Shown here: one piece after another, positions 50,478-61,877 of the stretch | How positions within the stretch are numbered: the stretch's first letter is position 1 | Layout of the letters: each line of letters begins with the position of its first letter | Assembly (NCBI GenBank): GCA_030562195.1 | Contig: JAUJPP010000002.1 | Location: 2,852,001 to 2,916,000 of the forward strand | Length of the DNA: 64,000 nucleotides | Direction of reading: 5' to 3' | Source: Nipponacmea schrenckii | Taxonomy: Eukaryota > Mollusca > Gastropoda > Lottiidae | The notes under the pieces: model-generated | Told to the model about the DNA's origin: nothing | What the model saw: only the letters and a program-made list of their open reading frames with translations | Database searches by the model: none | Position numbers and translations under genes: made by a program

Positions 50478-51308
50478 CCAAATGGGTTGAAGCCATATGG
50501 ACTTCAGCATGTTGTGACCTATGGAAGGGAATAGCTGCCTTAATTAGATGCAATGAAGAAGTGTCTTATTCCATTGTTATAAGTTAAAATGACATGTGTA
50601 ATAAAACAAGATACCTTAATGTCAAAAGACATATGACAGCTTTTGTGTTAAACGGTAAGATCACTCTTGTTTTTGTAGAATATAATATTGCTATAAACAT
50701 TTTACATTAGATGTATGTCACAAACCCCCCTCCATAACACACTGGTTATTTGTCCCACGCCATTTCTTTTTTTACATTTCACTTTTGTCATATCTATTTT
50801 GTCGTATCTTTTACGTTCATCACATGACCATCACGTGACCTAAAAAATATACTTTTTAAGAAATACTCCCAGGAGAATTAACTATCAATGCATAGTCGTG
50901 TTCTTCATGGCAGACGGTGAATGAATTTTTGCCACCAATGGCCCTAGTATAAGTTATGCATCAGTTATTTTGTGTGCTAACCATTATGGTATATTCTTTT
51001 CAATTTTGTATTTCATTTCTGTGGATGGGAGTTCCATTGAGATGGTGTTTGTTGACTAAGTACAACCAGTCACTATGAAGGTTGAGACACTGTATACGTG
51101 CCATCCTCATGAACTTTCCTTTCACAATTACAATTTATTGCTACCTGGGCAATATATGATCGATTATAATTATATTTTCTGACATGAAAATAACTGAATA
51201 TCAAATCATTAAAATAACTTTTCAAAATTGTGCAGGATAAAAAGAACATTCTTGTGCTCAAGGCAATAACACGGTCAACGTTTAAAAAAAAACTTTTATA
51301 ATAGTCTT

Positions 51309-51547
51309 TTGAGAGTCAGAGATCAGACTATTAGACAGAAATTGTGCTGTGAGGCAAAGAAAATCCTTGTGAATAAAGATCACATTGTTGTAACAATCTT
51401 TACGATTCATCAATTTCTTATTAAGATCTACAAACTGTTTAATAACATTCTTCCTTTTATTTACTCTTTCTTTATCATTGTATCTATATATCACATCTTA
51501 CTAATGTTATATTAGTTAGATATGATCATTTCGTTTACTTGAAATAT
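51309..51547. repeat. Block A, right arm
   Basis: Outer block of the inverted duplication, nearly identical to the left copy in reverse orientation. The minus-strand frame matches the left one through LCLTAQFLSNSLISD, then diverges exactly where the homology ends. Confidence 0.75.
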
Positions 51548-52122
51548 AAGAGTATATAAATGAGAGATAATAAAGCATATAAATACATGTATGTCTAACA
51601 GCAACCAGTAACAAAGATCAAACTCTATAGTTTGCCACGACTGAACAGTCAACAGAAATATTGGTGACTGATGGAATCAATGAAATTTCATTCGTCATTT
51701 AGTTTACTTCGGAATATTCAAGCGAACAATCCGATTTTCCTTGACCTTGCAAGTCACTAACAATCAGGCTGCTAACCTTCTCAACAAGGTCGACCCAAAC
51801 CCAGCTTTATGATTCATGTTTAAGAGGAAACGCGGTTTGTACAGGAAAGTGAGTTCTAGAACCCTGTCTGACATTTCCTTAATTTTAAACTGGCGTTGAC
51901 CGTCTTAGTTAGCCCAGTCTGAGGCGGCAAAGCAAGAACCCCCCTCCCTCCCCCTCCATCATACGGGTCAACCCCGGCCTTCAATCAGCAAGTTTCGGAA
52001 CAAATTTTATTGGTTAATTGATACAGACGTTTTCGTATTTATTGAATATATGACACAATAGTTGGCTTTTCTGATATTTTGTGTATATTTTACGATGATA
52101 ATAAATATCCGTGTTGATTTAT

Positions 52123-52500
52123 ATGCGAAATATTTTATTTTTATGTTCTGAAAACTCTTTCAAGATCAATACCCTGATCGATCTTTTCAACACTTTCAGT
52201 TTTATTAACTTTTCGAACTATATATTATCAGAAACGATGAGTAACTTACATACATTCATCAACAATAAAACCTACAGAAAATCCAAAATTTTACACATTG
52301 CAACGTGTGCAGTGATCGCCAATACATTGCAGGTTTCTGAAGAAAGGGGAAATGAAGATATTCTAATATTGGGTCTGATAATGCGATTTGAGAAATATGT
52401 TGTATTAGTTCAAGATACATGTAATACCAAATCTCACAAACGATATGAAGACCCAGTGTTTGAGGAAATCATGTCAAAAAACAAAAAAGGCCAGAATTGA
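52123..52500 (+). CDS. Unrecognised 125-codon ORF
   Basis: The longest ATG-initiated frame outside the receptor gene: MRNILFLCSENSFKINTLID at the start, then RKSKILHIATCAVIANTLQV, GNEDILILGLIMRFEKYVVL and a basic end MSKNKKGQN. No signal peptide or motif is clear. It lies 0.6 kb outside the right arm of the inverted duplication. It could be a small gene, an exon or chance in AT-rich DNA. Confidence 0.3.
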   Translation: MRNILFLCSENSFKINTLIDLFNTFSFINFSNYILSETMSNLHTFINNKTYRKSKILHIATCAVIANTLQVSEERGNEDILILGLIMRFEKYVVLVQDTCNTKSHKRYEDPVFEEIMSKNKKGQN

Positions 52501-53030
52501 ACGTTCTTCAGAATACTATTAGTTAACTTTTTCGCAATTAAAATATAGTAATAGGCGTTTCTCAAATAATATTAAATTTTTCAGTTGTGATAATCATGAA
52601 AGGTTTTAGGATCAACCACAATTTCTCTTAGCACATAAAATTTGTGACATGCAGCAATTAACTGCTAGTGTTAAGGGAATTTCAAAGAAGGCTATTATGT
52701 ACGAGACAAGTCTAAAAAACTAACGTAATGGAAATTCGATGAATCCGCTCCTTTCCATTATGTTAGCCATTCTCTGGGGATTTAAATATGGCACTTTAGG
52801 AAACATAAACGGTCCTACAAACTAGTTTGGTTTAAAGGCATGTTACTGTTGTGATTCTTTCGTAAATACTCACAAAAACAACACAGTGAATCACAAAATG
52901 TAAATACATGTATAATACATCTAATAATACAGTGTATGGAAAATCATTACAATTGACAGGGTAACCAAATAACATTGTACAATCGAATGGCACTGCTGGT
53001 ATAGTATTATGCCAGAAATATTCTAGAAAG

Positions 53031-53340
53031 ACCGCGGTGGCTCAGTAACTTAGATACATGCTCGCTAACCAGATGGTCCAGATCAGACGAGCTTTCGAAT
53101 TGTTCAACCCGGTATACCCCTCTCAGTAATGAAGTTGGAGGCCAGAAATGGAATGCACAGACTGTGTACGCGGAATGCACAGACTGTGTACGCTAAAGAT
53201 CCATCAAGGGAAAAAATTAGAAGGCTTATGTCGCTGTCATGGCAAATTTCCCTCACAGCACACTGCATTGCGTTGCCCGTCTACATTAGCCCATTAGGTA
53301 CAGAAGAGTAGAACGTAAAACTCCACTCTTTTCATTTCTT
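53031..53340 (+). mobile_element. tRNA-derived SINE
   Basis: Head ACCGCGGTGGCTCAGTAACT and TAGATACATGCTCGCTAACC resembles tRNA box A. Box B is decayed. The tail AGAAGAGTAGAACGTAAAAC and TCC is the same as that of the 39-kb copy. The element is followed by a T/A-rich end. Confidence 0.65.
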
Positions 53341-53344
53341 TTTC

Positions 53345-55765
53345 AAAGGGACGGGTATTTCGAATGCCAACCGTATATAACAAAAAGCATGTTATTGAAC
53401 ATCATCTTATTTTGAATGTTTACAGTGGTAAGTACTAACATGTAAACCAACACATGTAGTCTGTACAGTACCATCACGCCTCCAGATGAGCAAACGGACA
53501 GGCAGACATGCGTATGAAACAATATCGTATTTACCTGTATTTATGTTTTGGTGGCTGCGATAAAATGAATTTTCTTATACTTGACGTGACGTGACGTCAC
53601 TCTGCACGTGCTTTATTATTTCATTTACGGTGGCCCCGTTTCCAAACTCCGATAAAGATAAATTTAATGATACGATTTTATGTTCACTACTTTCTTTAAA
53701 ATCATTTTAAAGCCAATTGCGTATATTTAAAAAAAAATATGTATTTAGTTTTTAGCTTGGTTTATAACAAATAATATTATAAGACCATTTAAAAGCCCAA
53801 AGTCCTTCACAAGCCATACGAAAAAAAACAAAAAAATATTTGAAGCACTGATTAGACCAAATTGTTCTGTGTTCAAAGTTAGATCTGAAAATTAGAATAG
53901 TCTTAAGTTCAACAGAGCTCAATAAAAGTGTATATGCATAGGCATTCAGCTTTATGCAAACCAATCAGCTAATAATCCATAATATAAATATGCCGATTTT
54001 CTTGATTCTACCTTTGTAAACATATGATGACGTCAATTTGGGCCAACGATACTAGCTCACTGTGGCATTGAGTTATTATGGCATTATTTACAAGTTAGAG
54101 AACACATATTTAAATCTGTTTTCTACAAGAAATCCATTATTAACTTAGCACGGTGACAGTAAATATATCATCGTTGACAAATACCAGATTTTTCCTCGCA
54201 TAAAAGCATTTATTTTACGTTACATTCGGCAATCAGTTATCTGTTAATGTTACGTCTTTTCTTCGTTAAAATGCATAAAAACTTCTATATTTATGGTACT
54301 AACAGTAAAAGTCAATATTTCTATGTTGTTGATTCGTTTGTCGCCCAAACAGACTAAACTATGAGGATTCGAAAATGGCTTTCTTGTGTAAGTATTACAA
54401 CATTCCGGACGGAAAAAATTGAAAGAATCTGAGAAAGGTAGTTTGTATTCCGAATGATAAACCATAAAGGCTACTACTTGTTTTCCCTTTCAACAATAAC
54501 TAACTGACAAATTAAAGTGTAATTTATTCATTTCCATGGCGTCGATGCGAAGGTGTTCTAAAACCAATACAAATACTGTACACCAAAATTTAACGTTCTC
54601 TTTTAGAAGCTTTAATATCCAATTTTCAATTTCTTGTATGTCGGGAGGTTCATGTTTGCTTGTATCTCTGTGAGACAGCATTTTAAACCAACTCAACCTT
54701 GCCAATGTTAAAGTGTTGAAGTGCTAATAATAAATATGCAAGATCCAAACAACGGCACAGGAGTACATGAAGCATGTGCGGATAAACAACCGGTTGATTG
54801 GCATCATGACATCAAACACTACACTAATGATATTCTTAAATAGTTCCCTGGGAGAAATTCATTAAAGCGAAGAGACAAAAGATTATTATAAACACATTGT
54901 TAAAATAAAACAATAATGTATTACTATTTTAATCAGAGGTTCGCACACATGTTTTATCCCACCCTTCAATCCAGTGGGGGTCATTTAATAAAATGTAAAT
55001 CGATTTTTACCCATTAAATCTCTAAAGCTAGACGCACATTAACTTAAAATAGTGATATATCACAAGCCTGCGATTTAAACAGGACATATGTCCAGAGAAG
55101 AAAACTGTCGTCTGAATACAAAATGCTTTATAATTTGATGCAGTCTCGAAATTAGATTTATTTCAACCATACAAATTTTATACTAAGCTTCTTCTCATTT
55201 TCATTACAGAAAGGATGCAATTTGTCGTATTTGAATCTAGTTGTTTGTAGATGCGAAGTGTCAATCAAAAAGTATTACTTGATAAAAAAGTTTGAATCGA
55301 GAATCAAAAGTTTATCAAATATCTCGTTATTTGAAAGTATCATACAATTTTTTGTAACAATCGGTATAATTCAACAAATTTCATTAAATGCTGCCAGACA
55401 ACTCTATATGGATGAGTTAACCGAATGACATAAAACATATACGTTTATTGATCCAAAATATTAATATTCGGTTCAATTGATATGCACTTACCAATATTTG
55501 AATCGTACAATCTACACTGAATTCATCACCATATTCTTATTTTGCCTCACAGCAGAGTTACCGTTCATCTTAAGTGAAATAAATAATGATAGCAGAGCTG
55601 GTAAATCAATTGTCAACTATCAGGATTCAGTCGCCGTTATGGTACTGTTATGAGTTAAGACGTATATACAATTACTTGATCTCCATATCTTACCATTAGC
55701 TACGGAAACTTCCGCTTTTTAAATCAAGGAAGTTAAAAAAAACAACGTAAAATAATTGTCTTACG
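53345..55765. other. No supported gene
   Basis: Short frames only. A minus-strand frame at 54250-54711 is open apart from one TGA, but it has no ATG near its start and is unrecognised. Confidence 0.35.
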
Positions 55766-55776
55766 AGGTTTGTTGG

Positions 55777-56009
55777 CGGTGGGTTCGTTTTGCCGCATTG
55801 CCCAACTTGCCGCATCGTGCCCAACTGCTTATAAAAGACCTGTAAAACGAAACTAAAAGTTTCTGATAAAATTTGTAATGGCGTCATTTGTGACACATGA
55901 AACGAAATTTTTTTTAATCTGTTGTCCCGCTGCAAGTGTTTTATTTATAGTTTGGACCTGTTAGGAAAATCGAAACTGAGTTGGGCAATGCGGCAAAACG
56001 AACTCACCG
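55777..56009. mobile_element. Mutator-like MITE, 233 bp, with 9-bp target duplication
   Basis: Terminal inverted repeats of about 32 bp begin CGGTGGGTTCGTTTTGCCGC (left) and CGGTGAGTTCGTTTTGCCGC (right, complemented). They are flanked on both sides by GTTTGTTGG (55768-55776 and 56010-56018). Nine-bp duplications fit the Mutator (MULE) superfamily. No coding capacity. Confidence 0.85.
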
Positions 56010-56019
56010 GTTTGTTGGC

Positions 56020-57230
56020 ACGTTCACCATTTGTTAACTCGGTGCATCTTAAGGTCCTTACGTATACTATTATTTTATATAGAATGGGAAGGACTTTATG
56101 GAACAGACCTATTTAATACTTGATACTCATTCCAGCAAATGTCATGAGTGAGGACGTCTTAGAAAAGATATTGGTTATTTTGTCATTGTTGGATATAAAT
56201 GGATAAGATTGAAGCATTGCCAACAAAAGTCGTTTATCTATATATAGTTCAATCTCTCACTGGACTTATGAACAATAACTAGGGAGATTGTATTTAACCA
56301 GCAAATATCCTACTCAAGGGATCCTTACAGTGGATCCTTATTGTATAGTCTCGTTTGATTGGCCAGTTCTACCTCTTGGTGTGCTAGTTTTCGAACATTA
56401 GTAGAATAAATACTACAGTCAAGCTATTAAAGCCGTGATTCTAAATCCACTACCAACGACCACCAAAGTGCAACTACCTAGTTTGCGATATCAGCAATTG
56501 CTGGAAGCGAATGTTAACTCGCCATTTACCTACCTACCTATTAAAGCCGTTGATAGGTAACAAATAGTCCTCCTGACACCAGGTACCGAGTATTGCATTT
56601 TACTGGACTTAAGTTAAGCTATTTATGTACAAGGGTAACCGATGCTGGCACATCTTATTCATGGAACCCAATCACCACAGTGTCAATGGTGTAGTGATTA
56701 GTATATTTACACAAAAAAAATGATATAAATTCTTGATATTTGTCTTATGCATTGACTGCAATATCTTCGTCTCACATTAGTTTGTAAACGCAGCGCACCC
56801 ATTGGATTGCACATGAGCGAATACAAGCAATCAGGGGTCTTTAACAGTAAGTATGTTAACAATAATAATCCATAATAATAGGTTTTTCTGGCTATCCCTA
56901 TTCGTATTCTTGTTATATACGAGAATTTTTTTTAAATTCAATCAAATTCATTTTTCGTCGTTTTACTTATATTTCCACAATTTGATCTTGTGATAAAACA
57001 GACACTCTAGCTCTATTCCAGAGGCTTAAAGATATTGAGTTTTTGTGACAGCAGATGTTTAGGGAATAACATGTACTTGTAAAGTGATATTTTTTGGATT
57101 GTTTTGTTAACTAGAACTGTCAGTTACATTATATCTCCAAGAATTTCACCTTAAATGTTATTGATATGTTTATTACTCAAAGGGACTAGATGTGACTTGA
57201 TCTTGATTGAATTTGATTGACAATCGTTGC
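56020..57230. other. No supported gene
   Basis: No convincing exon. Near 56814 an ATG opens 12 codons ending at a good donor-like CA|GTAAGTATG, too little to support a first exon. Confidence 0.35.
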
Positions 57231-57235
57231 TATGT

Positions 57236-57330
57236 ACTAAGAACGTTAAGGTTGTCTTCCACCAGTTTTCACGTAGTCGTGAGGGTGGCTGTTGCCTCCC
57301 TTGATAATTCTGTGAACTCTACTCAGCCCT
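57236..57330 (+). mobile_element. Decayed relative of the hAT-like MITE interior
   Basis: GAGGGTGGCTGTTGCCTCCC and TTGATAATTCTGTGAAC match the inside of the element at 59348-59451. The terminal repeats are not preserved. Confidence 0.45.
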
Positions 57331-57559
57331 GTTACGACACGTTATGTAACAACGACGCGTTTTGTAATAAGTTATTACAAATTGTGTTTTATTGCAAATC
57401 GCGTTAGTCGCGACAAGTTTTGTAATAAAATTGCAAAATGTAATAAACTTTTAGCAATCATTCTTTTTTATTGCATTTACACTTATAGAAATGAATTTGA
57501 ACTTTTAAATGATGTTTTATGACCAAAGAGGGTTTAAAATGACAGAACCACAAATATAG

Positions 57560-58150
57560 CAAATTACTTTTCAACTTGCGATTTCTAAAAAAATAATAAA
57601 GATAGAATTTTGAAATTTAAAGGCAGTTTTAAGGAATTTTTCAAAAATTTTCTACGACTTCCGGTTCGCCCGCATTTAACCTAATTTTGTAACTTCCGTT
57701 CTATAATAGCTATGGAAAAAATTTAATTATTTTTGGAACGGGCACATTGAAAATATTCTGACCTAAAAAAATTACCGGAAGCCATATTTGGCCGCCATTT
57801 TGGATTTTTCTGAAAATCTTTAACTGGAAATTCAGACTTAACGGCTGAACCGATTAAGCTGAAATTTGGCATGTGGACACACTGAATGAATATCTAATAA
57901 ACGATGGGAGCCGAGTTTTGAATTTCGACTTCATTTTTCGAAAATTCGAATTTTTCGTTTTTAAAAGTATGTCAATTACATAAGCCACTGAAAGTTTGAC
58001 CTAAGTATTGTATGACCTTGAAACTGCGGTCACATATAGTTCAAAGGATGAACTTTCTTAAAATAATTTTGAAATTGCTCTAAATAATATACTTTTGGAG
58101 ATATGACCTTTAGAACTTAGGGAAATTCGCTATTTTCACGTTTTGACTTA
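57560..58150. other. Noncoding stretch with mobile-element-like wording
   Basis: Contains ACGACTTCCGGTTCGCCCGC, GGCCGCCATTTTGGA and CGGCTGAACCGATTAAGCTG, phrases typical of interspersed repeats. No open frame of note. It ends where the LINE tail begins. Confidence 0.3.
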
Positions 58151-58177
58151 AGTTTAATGGTTACGTAATGATTACGT

Positions 58178-58465
58178 AATGAATCTTAAAAGGCTTAATA
58201 TTTTTGACATTAAAACCAGGCATAATTTTAATTCGTATAAATTTATGTATAAAACTCTGAACAACTTGTCTCCTTCCTACCTTTCAAGCCTCTTTTACTA
58301 TAAACAGACGCCTTATTCTAGCATAAATTCAAAACTTGTGGTGCAAAAACCACGAATTAATTTGATTAAACTAAGTATTAAATACAAAGAATCAATTTTA
58401 TTGAATGGTCTAGACGAAAATTTTAAATCAGCAAATCCTACCTCCCCCTCCATAGAAAAATAAGA
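58178..58465 (+). mobile_element. 5'-truncated LINE, C-terminal end of the reverse transcriptase ORF
   Basis: The frame reads LKRLNIFDIKTRHNFNSYKF, MYKTLNNLSPSYLSSLFYYK, PYSSINSKLVVQKPRINLIK, LSIKYKESILLNGL, then stop. The pattern F(M)YK..NNL.P......H/Y.......L..P..R......S..Y....LWN.L is that of CR1/jockey-group LINE ORF2 ends. The Trp of the usual LWN is replaced here (ILLNGL). The polymerase domain itself is missing. Confidence 0.6.
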
Positions 58466-58609
58466 ACATAAAATGGAGTAGGGTTGGGTAGCCCGCTCAC
58501 AGCACATGCACTGACGCTTTGGCAAATGTTTTTTTTTTTCTTTTTTTTTTTTGAGGGTATATGTATGTTTTGATGTCTGATTGTCTCATGCAGATGTACT
58601 TGTCTATTC

Positions 58610-59080
58610 CTTGGTTTTTGTGGTCATGTACTTGATCGCAGAAAGATGAATCTGTCCATTTTATACACATGTACTTGTGTATTTTAAACTAGTTGTACTT
58701 TGTAATGATATATGGTTTTTGCTGTCATGTACTTGATCGCCGGAAAATAAATCTGTCCATTATTTACAATAGTAATTGTGTATTTTAAAACAAATTGTAC
58801 GTTGAAATAATTCGTGATTTTTTGCGGTCGTGTGCATGGCCGCGGAACTATATATTATATCCATTTTATAAACAAATTGTAGGTTGAAAATCTGTCCATT
58901 TCATGCACATGTACTTATGTATTTTTAAATAAATTGTACGTGGAGTATTGTATATTTATTTTGTGGTCATGTGCTTGATCGCCGGAACATAGATCTGTCC
59001 ATCTGATACACATGTACTTGTGTATTTTTAGTATTTTAGACGAATTGTATATTGAGATATTACGTATTTTCGATTTTTTT
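58610..59080 (+). repeat. ~105-bp tandem array downstream of the LINE tail, four copies
   Basis: Each unit has GGTCATGTACTTGATCGCCG, ATAAATCTGTCCATTT and ACACATGTACTTGTGTATTT. Units begin near 58621, 58723, 58826 and 58964. The third has an extra copy of the CTGTCCATTT part. It may be the LINE 3' UTR. Confidence 0.75.
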
Positions 59081-59081
59081 C

Positions 59082-59160
59082 TTTTTTAGTCCTTTCTGGA
59101 AATGAAAATGAAATGAGTTTTACGTCCTACTTACTCTTCTATTTTTTAGTCCTTTCTGGA
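59082..59160 (-). mobile_element. Extremely truncated SINE (41 bp) with perfect 19-bp target duplication
   Basis: TTTTTTAGTCCTTTCTGGA occurs at 59082-59100 and again at 59142-59160. Between the copies lies, on minus, only the SINE tail (AGAAGAGTAAGTAGGACGTA then AAACTCATTTCATTT). This is a clear target-primed insertion that lost almost all of its 5' part. Confidence 0.8.
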
Positions 59161-59347
59161 TCCCAGTTCAACCAGATGATGACTTATCAATCAAATTTAA
59201 AAGGCGCCTCTGGTCAAATTGAAGTGTCATGTCTGATTCTTTTGGATAACTCATGTTAATACATATCTAGGAGGCTTTATTGTGAAACCCAATGGATCGG
59301 CAACAAAAGCGGTCCTTAGCAACTATATGAAAACAGTAGTCTTCGAT

Positions 59348-59451
59348 CAGTGGCGTTTCTAAGAAATGATGGGGAGGTGGCTATTGCCTCCTTTGACAAT
59401 TCTGCGAACCTACTAAGAACTCTCACCAATTAGTTCTTAGAGACGCCACTG
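59348..59451. mobile_element. hAT-like MITE, 104 bp
   Basis: Terminal inverted repeats CAGTGGCGTTTCTAAGAA and TTCTTAGAGACGCCACTG differ at one position. Flanking 8-mers TCTTCGAT and ACTTCGAT match at 7 of 8. A CAGTGGCG end with an 8-bp duplication is characteristic of hAT elements. Confidence 0.85.
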
Positions 59452-59880
59452 ACTTCGATATGAGCCAAACCAGTGAACCGAAATTGTACTTCAATAGACA
59501 TAAATGGAAGTGGTCGTTATAAGCAATGTTTGAGATTGGGATAGTCCGGTTTTTAAGTGTTACAAGCATTCGTTCGATTATATAAGTGAAGTCATCTAAA
59601 CAAGCTGTGGTGTTTTGAATTCACGATATATGTGATGGGATACCCCTTTCCTTATAAAACACAATAGAAATATATTGAAATTAAAAACAAGACAGATAGT
59701 TATGCCCATTATAAGAGTGTTCAAGAGGAATTTCCCCGTGTCTATAAGCAGAAAATGATAGTTGCATATTCCAAAAAGTCAGAACTTATATGACAACCTT
59801 GTTCATAGCAAACTAAAAACAATCTGTACTTAACAGGTAGTATACTTCTCGCCGATTGGGCGAATTATTTTTTTTTCTTA

Positions 59881-60005
59881 TTTCAGATCAGAACAGAAGA
59901 AAATCATCCAATAGAACCAGATCCCCATTTCTCAATAAAATATTTATTCCACCCTAGGCCTGTACATCTGAGAGATTCAATCCCTCCCTTCCCCGAAACC
60001 CAATA
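59881..60005. repeat. Dispersed repeat, copy 2
   Basis: Matches 10655-10795 in the same orientation (TTTCAGATCAGAACAGAAGA, TATTTATTCCACCCTAGGCC, TGTACATCTGAGAGATTCAA). See the other copy. Confidence 0.6.
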
Positions 60006-60009
60006 AGGC

Positions 60010-61045
60010 GTGTCGTCAGTGGATTTGAAGCGAATGTTTTCTAAGAATCATAGAGAGTGTTTCAAAAAAAGACCCTTTTTACAGTACTAAATAGATACAT
60101 GTATGAAAATATACTTAAGTCATTTATTGATTTATTAAGATTCTTTAAGTATTTAATATTTATTTGATCCCAATCTAATTGTACCCCAGCCTCATTCTTG
60201 AGGCGTATGATTTCAGCTAATTTACAATGGCCTAGGCAAGTTTTCTCCCGGTTAGCAGCAGAATAATAACAACCCCTAGATCAGACCACTCTTTTTGCTA
60301 ACGGATCATTTAATTCAGGTTAAAGCAATGGACAAGAAGCCCAACTTTTGGAAACTATACATGGAGAAACAACTGCAAAGTGAATATAAACGTAATAAAG
60401 CTCTTTTTTTATATACATAAATATTCTTACCTCTTTTGTTTAATAAGACTATAACGTCCATATCTTTTCCTCGAGTGAAATTTCCACGCGCCTCTCAGAA
60501 CATTCCTTATATGAAAATGAAGTTATAGAGAAGACGAGGTGTAAATATGTCTATGGAGAATTAAACGAAGCCAGTGCTAATCCATTCCCATAAGCAGAGA
60601 TAAAGACAAGTAATTTTTGACATATTAGTTCTCTCGAGAACGGACATTATCGTATTAAAGAGCTTGTGGCTTCTACATTATCACATTTGTTACAACCTTT
60701 AACAGTGGTTTTGATTTATTGAAATTTTGTTCATGCAGTTAGTAATATATGTATATTTCATCATGGAAATAAAAACAAATCAAGAGATTGGATTAAATAC
60801 AAAAAGAACAGAACCTAAATACAGAGGTACACTAATAGTAACAGCAATGCAGCACATTCTGCCTCTAATTCATAAATAAATTTTGAAAGGAAATTGAAAA
60901 TGAAAAAAATATTGAGACCTTTGGTTTATAATGAACAAATATGATCAAGCAATATTTCAATCAAATGCTCCAAAAGAAAATAAATAAAAGTGAACAATCG
61001 TAATGATCATATAAAATTTTATTAAGATTATAAATTATTTTAAAA
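60010..61045. other. No supported gene
   Basis: AT-rich, with only short frames. Nothing structured was noticed. Confidence 0.35.
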
Positions 61046-61049
61046 CAAA

Positions 61050-61275
61050 ATGGTAGCTTGCCAGGCAATATTAATAATATTCGTCCACTCGCAGCATCGA
61101 TTAATTGAATAAAAACTTGACACAAGGCTAGAGTAACAATCACTAGAATTAAATATTCAACCTTTAGTCATACATTTCTTTTCTAGGGTGATAAATGTAC
61201 AATATTACTAAGTTTCATTAAAATCTGTCAAGAATTATACCTTATAACAAGGCAATGACTCATTTAATATTTTTT
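61050..61275. repeat. Decayed copy of the 39.9-kb dispersed repeat
   Basis: Shares AGCTTGCCAGGCAA, CTCGCAGCAT, GTTTCATTAAAATCTGTCAA and AAGGCAATGACTCATTTAA-like phrases with 39925-40520. Confidence 0.45.
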
Positions 61276-61434
61276 TGATATTTTGACTTTCAATAGGGTT
61301 AATCTTTTAAACGTAATACAGATGGCACCACAAGGTAGAACATTTTTCAAATCGTAAACAAGGAAACTCATTTTCAGACTCGAACGTTTTCATATTTCAA
61401 TTGCAACATTAGCACAAAGACGAAGATGTCTTAA

Positions 61435-61877
61435 AGGGATAACAGCCGTTAGAAGAAACATAAAATTTCAATTTCACTCAAACTTGACAAATTTAGTTTA
61501 TATCCATCAGTGGACTTACTTGGCGTCATCACTATACACCAAAACCCCTTTATAATTCGATAAATCCACAAAATCAAGTAGTTAATAATAAAACGCTTAA
61601 TACATCATTAAGCGATTTTCAAATTGTTATTATAAAGGAAAGTAATTCTAACATATAGATTTCCCGCAAGGATGTTTTAGCGCTGATTTCCCAGACGCTT
61701 TTATTCCTAAAGAATGGAATCGTCGCTTGCTCACTTTCTTGAAAAAATCCTAATATAGTTTTATTCTCGCTATTTTAAAATTCATCAAGTGTGGGATACA
61801 TACTTATTTAACCAATAGTCAATATTAAACATAAATATTAGACGTAGGACGAGTGTATTCTAACGGCTATTATCCCT
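61435..61877 (+). mobile_element. TTAA-flanked MITE, copy 2 (443 bp)
   Basis: Ends AGGGATAACAGCCGTTAGAA and TTCTAACGGCTATTATCCCT, flanked by TTAA at 61431-61434 and 61878-61881. Aligned to copy 1 it lacks ~30 bp in the middle. Both keep the internal palindrome around ACGCTTAA...TTAAGCG. Confidence 0.85.

Larger units (their letters stand above)
45664..51547. repeat. Large interrupted inverted duplication (5.9 kb)
   Basis: Block A at 45664-45894 matches the reverse complement of 51309-51547. Block B at about 46515-46985 matches the reverse complement of 49970-50432. The blocks keep the same order and mirrored orientation, with ~3 kb between the arms. By eye block A is nearly identical between arms and block B somewhat more diverged. 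The intervening parts of the arms (45895-46514 and 50433-51308) do not match, so each arm has had its own insertions or losses. Confidence 0.85.

Noticed and set aside
54250..54711. Minus-strand frame of about 150 codons with a single in-frame TGA, possibly selenocysteine or readthrough
   Set aside because: No ATG at its start, no recognised protein, and no sign of a SECIS-like element. In AT-rich DNA two abutting frames of 70 codons are unremarkable.
56814..56850. Plus-strand ATG with 12 codons before CA|GTAAGTATG, a possible first exon
   Set aside because: No downstream exon with matching phase was found, and the context lacks any promoter signal.
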